Assembly (NCBI GenBank): GCA_002731875.1
Contig: PCCY01000031.1
Coordinates: forward strand, 78,773-142,772
Source of the DNA: Roseobacter sp.
Lineage (GTDB): Bacteria > Pseudomonadota > Alphaproteobacteria > Rhodobacterales > Rhodobacteraceae
Direction of reading: 5' to 3'
Length of the DNA stretch: 64,000 nt
The position numbers and the translations under genes were made by a program. Below the pieces are notes generated by a model. It searched no databases. It was not told where the DNA came from and was given only the letters and a program-made list of their open reading frames with translations. Positions 12,001 to 19,119 of this stretch are shown piece by piece (positions within the stretch are counted from its first letter, which is position 1; every line of letters begins with the position of its first letter).

Positions 12001-12382
12001 AGATCACAGCGTTTTTGAAAGCACAGTCACCGCCGCTAAACAATTGCGTAGCTGGCTTACCCAGTGCGCGGAACATCTCGGCGGACCGCCGCAACCGAAA
12101 ATCTACTCTGTGACAGAGAACCCGGAAATTGCTGAATGGCTAGTCGGGCAAAATATACTTACGTTCAATTCAGTGGTAGAGTTAACTGAATTCGCCGAAA
12201 CTGCACCGGCGGATCTGGTGCTGACCGTAAGCGAAAAGGCTGGGGCCGCCTTGGTGGCGGCGTCTGCAACGCGGCAGGGGCTGATGCCCGATGGATGGCC
12301 AACGTGCATTCTTGCGGTAAATAACGTCAGCCAGCGAACGGTACCGGGTGTCGTTTCAAAGTTTTCCAGCAGCGCACGGTGA
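9038..12382 (+). CDS. Large membrane sensor histidine kinase with PhnD-like periplasmic domain
   Basis: An 1114-residue sensor kinase. A hydrophobic segment at about 43-66 leads to a periplasmic binding domain of the phosphate/phosphonate-binding (PhnD) type (about 75-350), with features such as QGELDLFLVDPAAFV and VYAVQTGLVDVGVIR. A second membrane segment at about 368-388 is followed by two PAS-like regions. The H-box SHELRTPLTS has its phospho-acceptor at His657. The ATPase domain shows ENLMSNATKFS, DFGAGIP and GGTGLGL. The last about 230 residues have a receiver-like rhythm (PKIYSVTENPEIAEWL ... PADLVLTVSE) with no phosphorylatable Asp where expected. No partner regulator is adjacent. The ligand is unknown, and ATG 9098 or 9119 could be the true start. 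Confidence 0.85.
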   Translation: MKKLWRIVSTGAGLVKPENAMKDQNRYMVAPKFTKRTRTTLHRLILTMAAWFMAFNLLAFPVLAQANAEDRPAKNIKIGILVSEGVTRALDSWVPMAATLNAAAQAKDLAYKFEVAPFTDGAMIDRIHQGELDLFLVDPAAFVVAEVEDNARPLLSAAQVWDGQTYDQTGVVVFTKSDSDIRSIPDVSGRSIMGVAANEMTGWKLALQEFRKYRLDIADISARALFSGGNQREVVYAVQTGLVDVGVIRAGVLENLARSGVINLDDFRPLSPVSHEGYPFWVSTQLYPDWIMAAMPGVPEDVLALVIDTLLGQNGRNSTSVASGGTVWLPPQNYQSVHELLISLRARPYENYLQRSAVRIAATYKWLVLGVLLLIVLSLLFLIFQLRQSARQANARKDVLKSEVKSKEFYRTAVEAHTVFCMLSHKGIISYANTQFQDAIGRSRANLINKPLVDLLDERNQDTFHTEIFPAMETGTPWRGTLLLQKENGKSLWLQCSFVPVMENSKQLSEIAIVASDMTETREGVSEARFNNTLELLQDHVVVFSPRTYTLMYVNSSVTRHLLDERLGASWKNKSLSELIKPQDFESLKTRCEALIEGPERRVTWEVETRAGTTYEISLEYACPAQDEPRFIAIYRDASQRKVAEKAKSEFVSTVSHELRTPLTSIKGALGLVLSGATGQLPDKMKGLVSMAAASCDRLILLINSILDLEKIEAGTLDYRMTAHDLSDTLESVLLMSRQHAGDSSISIRRVMSDDPGPFLTFGDPKRLQQALENLMSNATKFSDAGAEVLVSLKRMENRLRITIRDFGAGIPRSAQGSIFEKFTQADSSDSRSKGGTGLGLTIAKAIIEHHKGRISFFSQEGIGTEIVVDLPSLASEEAPALPEEPMPKAEVSAFSADLSSEVNVSPAMTPKTAAQCLLQQVTASGFDPTYDFGKINIAKIASGADTTKMPLIEKWITPAEKTVWSELLQREQILEAKLCLVEITSDADHSVFESTVTAAKQLRSWLTQCAEHLGGPPQPKIYSVTENPEIAEWLVGQNILTFNSVVELTEFAETAPADLVLTVSEKAGAALVAASATRQGLMPDGWPTCILAVNNVSQRTVPGVVSKFSSSAR

Positions 12383-12428
12383 TCAGCCTACGGGGCTTGC
12401 CTAAGCGGGCTAGGAACGCCGACGCGCG

Positions 12429-12863
12429 CTAAAAGACCGCGCCCTTCTGAAACGACACAGCGCGTGAGATGTCATCCAATTCCGCGTATTCCGCGCGCTG
12501 CGCTTCCATATCGACATCGGCCCGAACCCGCGCCAACACGTGAAGGGTCGTCTTGGATTCGCGAAACGTATCGAAGAGTCGTTCTTCCAACGCCTCTATC
12601 TGCGCTGAAAGCGCATTGCTCTCGACGAGCAGCCCCTCTTTCTGCCGGTCGACTGACGCCAGGTAAGCGTGAAGATACACGCGCATGTCAGGCGTGCTTT
12701 CTGCTGATTCACGTGCCGCACTGTCCGACAACGCTTGCCGTTGCCGCGCAAGGTCGTCTTGTCGTGCTCTGAGTGCTGAAAGCTCCACCCCGACCATATC
12801 CAGCTCGTGCTGTTTGATGTCGTTGATAAGAGCCAAAGCAGAAAGGGTGTTCTGCCTTGCCAT
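12429..12863 (-). CDS. FliJ-like coiled-coil flagellar export protein
   Basis: A 144-residue, almost wholly helical, charged protein with long coiled-coil potential (for example VELSALRARQDDLARQRQALSD). Size and composition match FliJ, the central stalk that couples the FliI ATPase to the FlhA export gate. It begins 4 bp after the motA stop, so the two are co-transcribed. FliJ usually follows fliI, but here fliI lies 21 kb away. There is no sharp motif in this family, so the call rests on size, helicity and flagellar context. A different motor-associated coiled coil remains possible. Confidence 0.6.
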   Translation of the reverse strand: MARQNTLSALALINDIKQHELDMVGVELSALRARQDDLARQRQALSDSAARESAESTPDMRVYLHAYLASVDRQKEGLLVESNALSAQIEALEERLFDTFRESKTTLHVLARVRADVDMEAQRAEYAELDDISRAVSFQKGAVF

Positions 12864-12866
12864 GGT

Positions 12867-13736
12867 TTATGCAGCCTCAGGCATCTGCTTGCGCGCATCT
12901 TCCATTTCATAGAACGACGGCTGCAAACTCGAAGGGATGTTACCGCGGCCGATTTCGGTACAGATGGCAGGCGAATGGTTGTGCAAGATGGCAATAAAAA
13001 TATCGCGGATGACAGCATAATATATACCGTCCTGATCCTCGATTGCTTGCAGGCGGTTCGCGACGGGTGAAACAAATAGATAAGCCAAGAAAACCCCCAA
13101 GAACGTCCCGACCAATGCACCCCCGATCATGGCACCCAGAACTGCTGGCGGCTTGTCGATAGATGACATGGTCTTAATCACGCCCAGAACAGCAGCGACG
13201 ATCCCGATTGCGGGCAGGGCGTCGGCAACAGTGGTAAGCCCATGTGGCGCTACAAGCGCCTCGTGATGATGTTTCCTGAGCTTACGATTGATTACATCTT
13301 CAGCTTGATAAGGGTCGTCAAATTGCATCGCGAGCATGCGGAAGCTGTCAGTGATCAGATCGATGGCAAAGTGATCTTTTTGCAGCTTGGGATATTGGCT
13401 GAATATCGAACTCTCCTGCGGGTTTTCGATATGTTCATCCAAAGACAGCATCCCGCCCTGCTGGTACTTCTTGGCTAAAGTGTACATCAGATTAAGCAAA
13501 TCGACATAATCATGCGACTTCCATTTTGGTCCCTTGAACGCCTTCACCAAGGCCAGACCTGCCCCTTTGATATTGGCAAAGGAATTTGCAGCAATAAACG
13601 AACCTAGCGCGGCACCGCCGATCATCATGCCCTCAAAAGGTAGGGCATGAGTAATAATTCCCATGTCACCCCCGGACAGCATGTAGCCGCCAAAGACCAT
13701 GCCCATCACAACAACAAAGCCCAGAATGATCGTCAT
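12867..13736 (-). CDS. motA: Flagellar stator protein MotA
   Basis: A 289-residue inner-membrane protein with four membrane segments: two near the N-terminus (ILGFVVVMGMVFGGYML and a second around GMMIGGAALGSFIAA) and two near residues 180-235. The conserved TM3-TM4 signature with its prolines (ALPAIGIVAAVLGVIKTM, then KPPAVLGAMIGGALVGTFLGV) identifies MotA of the proton-driven stator. The cytoplasmic loop between has the charged segment that contacts FliG. Length is typical of alphaproteobacterial MotA. A CtrA-type box lies 68-83 bp upstream. Its partner motB is encoded nearby on the same strand but separated by an antisense gene, unlike the common motAB operon. Confidence 0.95.
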   Translation of the reverse strand: MTIILGFVVVMGMVFGGYMLSGGDMGIITHALPFEGMMIGGAALGSFIAANSFANIKGAGLALVKAFKGPKWKSHDYVDLLNLMYTLAKKYQQGGMLSLDEHIENPQESSIFSQYPKLQKDHFAIDLITDSFRMLAMQFDDPYQAEDVINRKLRKHHHEALVAPHGLTTVADALPAIGIVAAVLGVIKTMSSIDKPPAVLGAMIGGALVGTFLGVFLAYLFVSPVANRLQAIEDQDGIYYAVIRDIFIAILHNHSPAICTEIGRGNIPSSLQPSFYEMEDARKQMPEAA

Positions 13737-13803
13737 TTCAGTTCCACTTGCAAGTTTTCAAGTACTTTAGTGTTTTTCCCCTAAAGCTCAAGAACAGTTG
13801 TCT

Positions 13804-13819
13804 TTAATCCAAGTTTAAA
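13804..13819. promoter_or_regulatory. CtrA-type box between motA and the 13900 gene
   Basis: TTAA (13804-13807), a 7-base spacer, then TTAAA (13815-13819). This matches the CtrA consensus TTAA-N7-TTAAC except for the last base. It lies 68 bp before motA and 81 bp before the divergent 13900 gene, and could serve either. Confidence 0.55.
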
Positions 13820-13899
13820 ATTTACAATATGAAGGCTAATTGCTATCTTTGCATGAGTTAGTTAAGATTAGTTTTGTGCCAATGCTGGAGTAAGCTGCA

Positions 13900-14460
13900 A
13901 TGCCGGATGTGGAAAGCACCCTCATTATTCTTATTGATGCGGATGACGTAAAATTCGCATTTTCAGGGTGGCCGGACCATATCTGTCTCGCCGCTTGTCT
14001 CTCCAGTGATGGCACGTGCAGCATGATTGTGTTTCGGCGCGACGAACGTGACGAGATCCCCGCGCGGCTGCTTAAAGTGTTGCGGCTCAAGCCAAGCCAG
14101 GTATGCTTTGTCCCTCAAATTTCGGGATACCGAACAAAACAGTTTCTTTATTCCGATGAACGCCGCTTGATGGCTTTGGTGGCGTCTGATCCTGTCATTT
14201 TAGAAGAAGCCACCGACTATGCGGTGAACTACAACTACGCATTGGAAGAAGGGCTTGATCCCGCTGTGCTGTTAGGTTTGCAGCCGGCGAGCGACGTTGC
14301 GCCCGCCCCGATGCCTCAGTATGACCCTGCTACCCGATCGACAGAAGCAGATGTAAATCCGCTGCTGCCCGATTTTTTACGCCGCTCTGTTGAACGCTCT
14401 CGTCGGCCAACGTTCTCGAGCCGACGCAGAACGAGCCACAGCGTTCTGGCGCAGGCTTAA
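13900..14460 (+). CDS. Uncharacterised protein encoded between motA and motB
   Basis: I do not recognise this 186-residue protein. It begins with beta-strand-like segments (STLIILIDADDVKFAFSG), has a compact N-terminal region to about residue 125, then a Pro-rich stretch (ASDVAPAPMPQYDP) and a basic Ser/Arg-rich tail (RSRRPTFSSRRRTSHS). There is no signal peptide or membrane helix, so it is probably cytosolic. The ATG at 13900 has GGAG about 10 bases upstream. It is divergent from motA, shares its CtrA-box region, and ends 3 bp from the convergent motB stop. The location suggests a flagellar or motility-linked role, but none can be assigned. Confidence 0.7.
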   Translation: MPDVESTLIILIDADDVKFAFSGWPDHICLAACLSSDGTCSMIVFRRDERDEIPARLLKVLRLKPSQVCFVPQISGYRTKQFLYSDERRLMALVASDPVILEEATDYAVNYNYALEEGLDPAVLLGLQPASDVAPAPMPQYDPATRSTEADVNPLLPDFLRRSVERSRRPTFSSRRRTSHSVLAQA

Positions 14461-14463
14461 CGC

Positions 14464-15642
14464 TCAGCGCAACGCGTTCCGAAGGTTCTGGAAGACTTGG
14501 CCATCCAGAGTGGCGTCGCGGGGCTCTGTATAGTCAGCCGCCAGTTGCGTGCTCGGAACTTCTGGTGGAGTTGTGGATTCCGTAGAATTCGCGGCAACGG
14601 AACTACCTTGAGAATCGACGGCCGTTGATGCCTCCTTTTGGGGTGCCGCGTCTTTGGTCTTCTGATACTGCACATAGATCGAAATGCGGCGGTTGGACGG
14701 ATCAACCGGATTCTCAGGCACCAATGGGTCCGTATCAGCGAGACCGGATACACGAATAACCCTGTTGCGAGCCACGCCAGACGCTTCAAATACTCGCCGC
14801 GTCGCATTTGCGCGATCGGCTGAAAGATCCCAGTTGTCGTATTTGCGACCGTCAGCAAACCGCACCGCATCAGTGTGCCCGGCGATGGTGAGCTTGTTAG
14901 GCAGGCTGGCGAGCGACTTGCCTAGATTCTGCAAAAGAAGCTCCGTAGGCCCCTGCATCTCCGCGCGCCCACTATGAAACATCGCGCGCCCTTTTTGGTC
15001 GATGATTTGAATCAGCAACCCTTCAGGACTCTTCTCAAATATAACGTTCTGCTTCAACGGGTCCAAATCTGGATTTTGCTCCATCGCTTGCAAAATTTCC
15101 CGCTGCAATTCTTTGAACTTGATATCATCCTGCGCGTGTTCGTTTTGTTGCGCTTTCGAACTTTGCTCCCCGTTTTTGACAGCGTTCGCGCTTTCGGACG
15201 GCTCTACATAGTCTTTGAGCGGTGCCGCGGCGGCGGGGTTTTCAAATTTCCCCTCTTGGGATCCCAATACCTTTTCTTTCGGATCAGTCGAAGCTGTGGT
15301 GTCGTTTATCTCCCAGTTTGCCGGCGTAGGGTCATCCATATTGCCCAATTCACTGCCTCGGGCGACGACACTTCCGTTTGAAGCGGTCAACGTACCGGGT
15401 GGCCCCAGCGTGGCACCGTCAAGGACCCCCGTCCCGCCGGGTAGGGTCGCATTGGTAAAATACTCGGCAATACCTCGTAACTTCTGCTCATCGGCGCTGG
15501 CAAGAATCCACATCAACAAAAAGAACGCCATCATTGCCGTCATGAAATCTGCGTAGGCGACCTTCCAACCGCCGCCGTGATGGCCCCCGCCTTCGATAAC
15601 CTCAACTTTTTTGAATATTTTGGGTTGCGTCGTCGCTACCAT
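14464..15642 (-). CDS. motB: Flagellar stator protein MotB
   Basis: A 392-residue stator subunit. The single N-terminal membrane helix contains the ion-channel motif YADFMTAMMAFFLLMWI, with the essential proton-binding Asp at about residue 32. A plug/linker region rich in acidic and polar residues follows. The C-terminal OmpA-like peptidoglycan-binding domain has TIAGHTDAVRF and NWDLSADRANATRR. I chose the ATG at 15642, with an AGG-rich site upstream; an in-frame ATG at 15657 would add five residues. An unusually long Ala/Pro/Ser-rich C-terminal tail follows the OmpA domain. The convergent neighbour ends 3 bp away. Confidence 0.93.
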   Translation of the reverse strand: MVATTQPKIFKKVEVIEGGGHHGGGWKVAYADFMTAMMAFFLLMWILASADEQKLRGIAEYFTNATLPGGTGVLDGATLGPPGTLTASNGSVVARGSELGNMDDPTPANWEINDTTASTDPKEKVLGSQEGKFENPAAAAPLKDYVEPSESANAVKNGEQSSKAQQNEHAQDDIKFKELQREILQAMEQNPDLDPLKQNVIFEKSPEGLLIQIIDQKGRAMFHSGRAEMQGPTELLLQNLGKSLASLPNKLTIAGHTDAVRFADGRKYDNWDLSADRANATRRVFEASGVARNRVIRVSGLADTDPLVPENPVDPSNRRISIYVQYQKTKDAAPQKEASTAVDSQGSSVAANSTESTTPPEVPSTQLAADYTEPRDATLDGQVFQNLRNALR

Positions 15643-15792
15643 CTTAGCCTGCCTCATCTCTCCCGATCCCTAGGATCGTTTCAATAAACGCACGACTGCA
15701 CGTTTCGATTCACAGAGAGGTATCGAGGGTAATTTGGCGTTCAGGACGACAAAAGAGTGTCAAGACAAAGGCATGGACGTTTTTCGGCTGTT

Positions 15793-16254
15793 TTATTGGG
15801 CAGCGCCATGCTCCAGGGAATCTTCACGTGTATACCGCCCCAACCCGGCCTTTTTTGCATATTCCGCCTTACGGATCGAATAGTTGGGCGCGACCAACGG
15901 GTGATCAGCATCCAACCCGAATCTTTCCCGATAGTCATTTTCACTGAGGCCGTGTTCTGCGCGCAAATGGCGTTTCAACATCGTGAAAGAGCGGCCACAG
16001 CAAAGACACGTTACCGCATCTTGCGTGAACGATTCACTGACAGGGACAGCAGGAACCCCCATCGTACGCGTTTCATCGGCGGCGAGAGACAACGACTGCT
16101 GTTCCATTGTTCGGTGTTCGATCCCGGCCAATACCTTTGGCAACACACGCGCCAAGGCGATGATTTCGTCAACCGAAGCACCTTCCCGGCTCGCGAAGGA
16201 TTCAAGCACCCGAATGGTAGCTTCAGAAATAGGGCGGTCGTTAAAATCAGTCAC
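15793..16254 (-). CDS. MucR/Ros-family zinc-finger transcriptional regulator
   Basis: A 153-residue MucR/Ros regulator. The prokaryotic zinc finger is intact: CLCC, 9 residues, His, 4 residues, His (CX2CX9HX4H) around residues 83-101 (CLCCGRSFTMLKRHLRAEH). The conserved continuation (GLSENDYRERFGL and SIRKAEYAKKAGLGR) follows. MucR proteins are nucleoid-structuring repressors that in rhizobia and Brucella control exopolysaccharide and flagellar genes. It lies just upstream of motB in the same direction. A role in switching between motility and polysaccharide production is an attractive inference, because both gene sets occur in this window. Confidence 0.93.
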   Translation of the reverse strand: MTDFNDRPISEATIRVLESFASREGASVDEIIALARVLPKVLAGIEHRTMEQQSLSLAADETRTMGVPAVPVSESFTQDAVTCLCCGRSFTMLKRHLRAEHGLSENDYRERFGLDADHPLVAPNYSIRKAEYAKKAGLGRYTREDSLEHGAAQ

Positions 16255-16439
16255 GGCGTTTGCCTTCTCATATCTGGGCCTTCATAGGAGACGCGATCGA
16301 AATTCTGTAACCTTGGCAGTAGGAAGGTTAGGTAACACTCGCTGGGAATTTATCAAGAATACTACTCTCAAGAGGCGATTCTTGCAAAGAATTCCAGCTT
16401 AGCAATTTTTATCACGCTATCTATTGAAAAGAATTGAAC

Positions 16440-16700
16440 TTAATTCATTTGAATATCGTCGGCTTTTTTCTTTTCTAACCCATCGTTTTGCAAGCATTCT
16501 GCTTTGTGTCTCTCGAATTTTTCCCGCTGCGCATATCCATCGGTCAACAGTATACCTGACCTGAGAACCACATGGCTTGCGACACGTAAAGCTTTGTACA
16601 GAAACGGGTCCTGCTGGCTTGATTGCAGCAAATCCTCCATACGTTCAACGGCCGCAAAGGCATGGCTGCGCGAATTGGTCGGGTTATAGATGCCAGTCAT
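16440..16700 (-). CDS. Small uncharacterised helical protein
   Basis: An 86-residue protein that I do not recognise. It is predicted mainly helical (HAFAAVERMEDLLQSSQQ, KALRVASHVVLRSGILLTDGYAQREKFERHKAECL) with a charged tail; there is no membrane helix or signal peptide. The ATG at 16700 has only a weak ribosome site. It stands alone on the minus strand between mucR and a divergent response-regulator-like gene. Codon use looks like that of its neighbours, which supports a real gene. A chaperone-like or regulatory role in flagellar assembly is only a guess. Confidence 0.55.
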   Translation of the reverse strand: MTGIYNPTNSRSHAFAAVERMEDLLQSSQQDPFLYKALRVASHVVLRSGILLTDGYAQREKFERHKAECLQNDGLEKKKADDIQMN

Positions 16701-16949
16701 AGCTCGCGCCTGTCATAAGAGATCGAACAAGGCGCATTCTGCAGCCTATGTCAGTACACTTAGCGGGCAAAGTTAAAGAATAGTGAAAACTTGTCTTTTA
16801 AATCGGTCCAAGGTTAACATCGCTAATCCTTCATGAGTATTTATGAAAAGGGTGAAGCAAGCCTGGCGAAACCCACCACCCTTCTCCATGACAGGCGACG
16901 TCTTAACCTTTGAACCTGGTCTGGGAACGGTGTAATGTAAGGCTTCAAA

Positions 16950-17672
16950 ATGGGGGTCGAAAAACCAGTGTCGAACGGAAAAAGAACCATCACGTCTTTT
17001 TTGGTCTACGCTGATCCGGCAATCAAGAATTCGCTGAGCTATCTGTTTTCGGTCGTACTGAAGCTTGAGTTCGACGGGTGCGTGAGTGCGGATGATGTTG
17101 CCCGACGATTGCATCGTGGGGCTGCCCCGCATCTGGTTTTTGTAGATATGACCCATGATGTCCCGCAGGCACTTGAGAGTATCAGGCAACTACGGAGCTA
17201 CGCGGCCGATTCTGTGATAATTGCCATGCAAAGGCCCGATAGCAGATCGGGTTGCGATGCGTTCGTTGCGGGGGCTTCAGATGTTGTCGTTTGGCCCTGT
17301 AACCTACGCGAGCTGGCGGCGCGACTGATGGTGCGCCTATCGCAGACGCCTGGCACCGATCTTTTGCCAGATGAAACCACCGACTGGGACGCAGAAGCTT
17401 ACATCACCTCACGCGCCTCTCTGACAGTTTCCGAGGCGCAGGTTATGCGCGTTCTATATGCACATGACGGCAAAATCGTATCGCGGGACGAGATGAGTCT
17501 GGCGGTGGACGCGCGGCCCTGGCGGTACGGTGATCGGAAGTTCGACGTCCACGTTGCAAAGCTACGGAAGAAACTGTCCAAAACCTTTGGGGACGGCATT
17601 CTGGTGTCGACCGTAAGGTCCAGTGGCTACCGATTGTGCACAGGTGGCGCAAACATTTTTGAGCTAAGCTGA
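16950..17672 (+). CDS. OmpR-type response-regulator-like protein with altered receiver
   Basis: A 240-residue two-domain protein. The N-terminal part (about 15-125) has receiver-like architecture. It retains an Asp at the end of strand 3 (LVFVDMTHD), but the acidic pair after strand 1 is reduced to one Asp (VYADPAI), and the invariant Lys before the final Pro is Trp (VVVWPCN). The C-terminal winged helix (about 150-235: RDEMSLAV, DVHVAKLRKKLSK, VRSSGYRL) is typical of OmpR/PhoB DNA-binding domains. It resembles FtcR-type flagellar regulators and the second such gene at 38654. It is probably a transcription factor of the flagellar cluster working with weak or no phosphorylation. Confidence 0.8.
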   Translation: MGVEKPVSNGKRTITSFLVYADPAIKNSLSYLFSVVLKLEFDGCVSADDVARRLHRGAAPHLVFVDMTHDVPQALESIRQLRSYAADSVIIAMQRPDSRSGCDAFVAGASDVVVWPCNLRELAARLMVRLSQTPGTDLLPDETTDWDAEAYITSRASLTVSEAQVMRVLYAHDGKIVSRDEMSLAVDARPWRYGDRKFDVHVAKLRKKLSKTFGDGILVSTVRSSGYRLCTGGANIFELS

Positions 17673-18048
17673 GCCCGGGGCCTCGGCGCTGTTTCTTCAC
17701 CGATTCCCAAATTTGTCGTGCCGATTTCCCCGAGCCGACGCCGATATCCTTTCACAAAGCAACAATAGAAATGTAAATTTAGGCGAGCCTGTTTACCTCT
17801 CTACATTTTGCCCTACCTACCAAAGATGGTGTTCTCGCGGGATATATCTACTATATTTGGTTACTGAAAAATAAGGTAAATCGTCGATTTACTGGGTACT
17901 ACCTTTCGACATCCGCCTCTTATGGTAATTGGTCCGGCGGTCTGTTTCATCGGTAGGGCGGCTTGAAATATTAACAAATCGTTCATTCAAATCGCTGTGA
18001 TTGGCAGGTACCCTGAGGTTGTACCAACACTTACGAGGGATATACGTT
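17673..18048. other. 376-bp intergenic region with two GTAAA...TTTAC palindromes
   Basis: No gene is supported here. It holds two inverted repeats that share GTAAA/TTTAC ends: an arm pair at 17773-17777 and 17792-17796 with an inner AGGC-GA-GCCT, and a perfect 17-bp palindrome at 17876-17892 (GTAAATCG-T-CGATTTAC). A weaker GGTAC-N9-GTACC lies about 30 bp before the next start. It looks like a regulatory region for the 18049 gene. Confidence 0.5.
17876..17892. promoter_or_regulatory. Perfect 17-bp palindrome, candidate operator
   Basis: Arms GTAAATCG and CGATTTAC surround one central T. It lies 157 bp upstream of the ATG at 18049 and 204 bp past the stop of the response-regulator-like gene. 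There is no U-tract, so an operator is likelier than a terminator. Confidence 0.45.
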
Positions 18049-18507
18049 ATGCGTTCTGAGCTTATGGAACACATCTGGGGCAATCGTCTGGAGCTTACCG
18101 AAGCTCATAGTGTTTCGCCTTTGGGACGCATATTGAACTCTCTTTTGGCCGCACCGTTAACCAGGTTTATCATACACGGACGAGACGACCAATGCGCACC
18201 CTTTGCCATGTATGCAGGCGAGGAAATCATACCCGGGGCAACTGTTGCGGACGTTATGGAAGAAGAGTTCGGACTTGATCTGAACGAAGATGCCATCATC
18301 CTGTTTGAAGCGCGTTCGGCAGTTGGAACGGACCAGACATCGCCGGAGCAATTGGGGCGCTCCATTGGAAATATCATCGTGTCATTGGCCTCTTTTGAAC
18401 AGAAAAGCGCGCTGTTGGGGGACGGATTTACAGACGCAGACTGGGCGGTGCGCAGCTTGGGTAATACGGGCGATCGGTTCGGCAAGCCGTCGCTTCACAT
18501 CCATTAG
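18049..18507 (+). CDS. Uncharacterised 152-residue protein
   Basis: I do not recognise this protein. The ATG at 18049 has a clear GAGGGA ribosome site 8 bases upstream, and is preferred to an in-frame TTG at 18001. It is soluble and moderately acidic (ATVADVMEEEFGLDLNEDAIILFEA). There is no signal peptide, membrane segment or known motif. It stands alone between the winged-helix regulator and flaF, with a palindrome-rich upstream region. Its position inside the flagellar cluster suggests a regulatory or assembly function, but nothing in the sequence proves this. Confidence 0.65.
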   Translation: MRSELMEHIWGNRLELTEAHSVSPLGRILNSLLAAPLTRFIIHGRDDQCAPFAMYAGEEIIPGATVADVMEEEFGLDLNEDAIILFEARSAVGTDQTSPEQLGRSIGNIIVSLASFEQKSALLGDGFTDADWAVRSLGNTGDRFGKPSLHIH

Positions 18508-18652
18508 GTGCATACTGCCAAGATCGCTAAACCAGAGGCAACAGGTACCGCCCCCAGCAAAAGCTGAATGCAGCAAACATGTGTGACATGGTTGCCATAC
18601 TTTTGATTTCTTTAGCAAAAATTAGCCTAGCATTGCTCATTCCGGGGATTCT

Positions 18653-18668
18653 TTAAATTTCCCTTAAC
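18653..18668 (+). promoter_or_regulatory. Perfect CtrA box upstream of flaF
   Basis: TTAA (18653-18656), seven bases, TTAAC (18664-18668): an exact match to the CtrA consensus TTAA-N7-TTAAC. It lies 45-60 bp before the flaF ATG. Confidence 0.7.
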
Positions 18669-18712
18669 TGATACACTCTACAGTTGTTGTGAGGCAGAAA
18701 AAGGCAAAAAAG

Positions 18713-19114
18713 ATGAGTGTAACCGCATATAAGCGGACCATTTCGCATACTGAAGAACCCCGGCAAATTGAAAGAAGGATTCTGGCAAGCGTTACGTCAC
18801 GGCTGGAAGTCGCCTGCGAAGCGTTTGATTCTCAACAAGAAAAGCCAGAACGTTTGAGAATACTCGCCGATGGCTTGCGTGAAATACTTTGGGAAAATCA
18901 AAGGATCTGGCTGACTTTCAAAGCGGATCTTGCCGAAGCGGAAAACGGATTATCCGCTGAACTGCGCGCCGCGCTGATATCGCTTTCGCTGTGGGTGGAA
19001 ACTCACACCAAAGGTGTTCTTGCTGGCTCGAGAAACGTTCAGCCGCTGATAGATATAAACCGTAACATTATCGACGGGCTCGGCGGGCGGTCCATCCGCG
19101 TCGCTGCGGAGTAA
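18713..19114 (+). CDS. flaF: Flagellar biosynthesis regulator FlaF
   Basis: A 133-residue helical protein of the FlaF family, which in alphaproteobacteria is required for flagellin synthesis and secretion and works against FlbT. The conserved N-terminal motif VTAYKRT and the core ERRILASVTSRLE plus LREILWENQRIWLTFKADLA are present. I chose ATG 18713; an in-frame GTG at 18689 would add eight residues. It is the first gene of a flaF-flbT-DUF1217 operon; flbT starts 5 bp downstream. A perfect CtrA box sits upstream, which fits cell-cycle-type control of late flagellar genes. Confidence 0.92.
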   Translation: MSVTAYKRTISHTEEPRQIERRILASVTSRLEVACEAFDSQQEKPERLRILADGLREILWENQRIWLTFKADLAEAENGLSAELRAALISLSLWVETHTKGVLAGSRNVQPLIDINRNIIDGLGGRSIRVAAE

Positions 19115-19119
19115 CGCTT

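Noticed and set aside
15757..16287. 176-residue plus-strand frame over mucR
   Set aside because: It covers the mucR gene antisense; the minus frame has the intact zinc finger.
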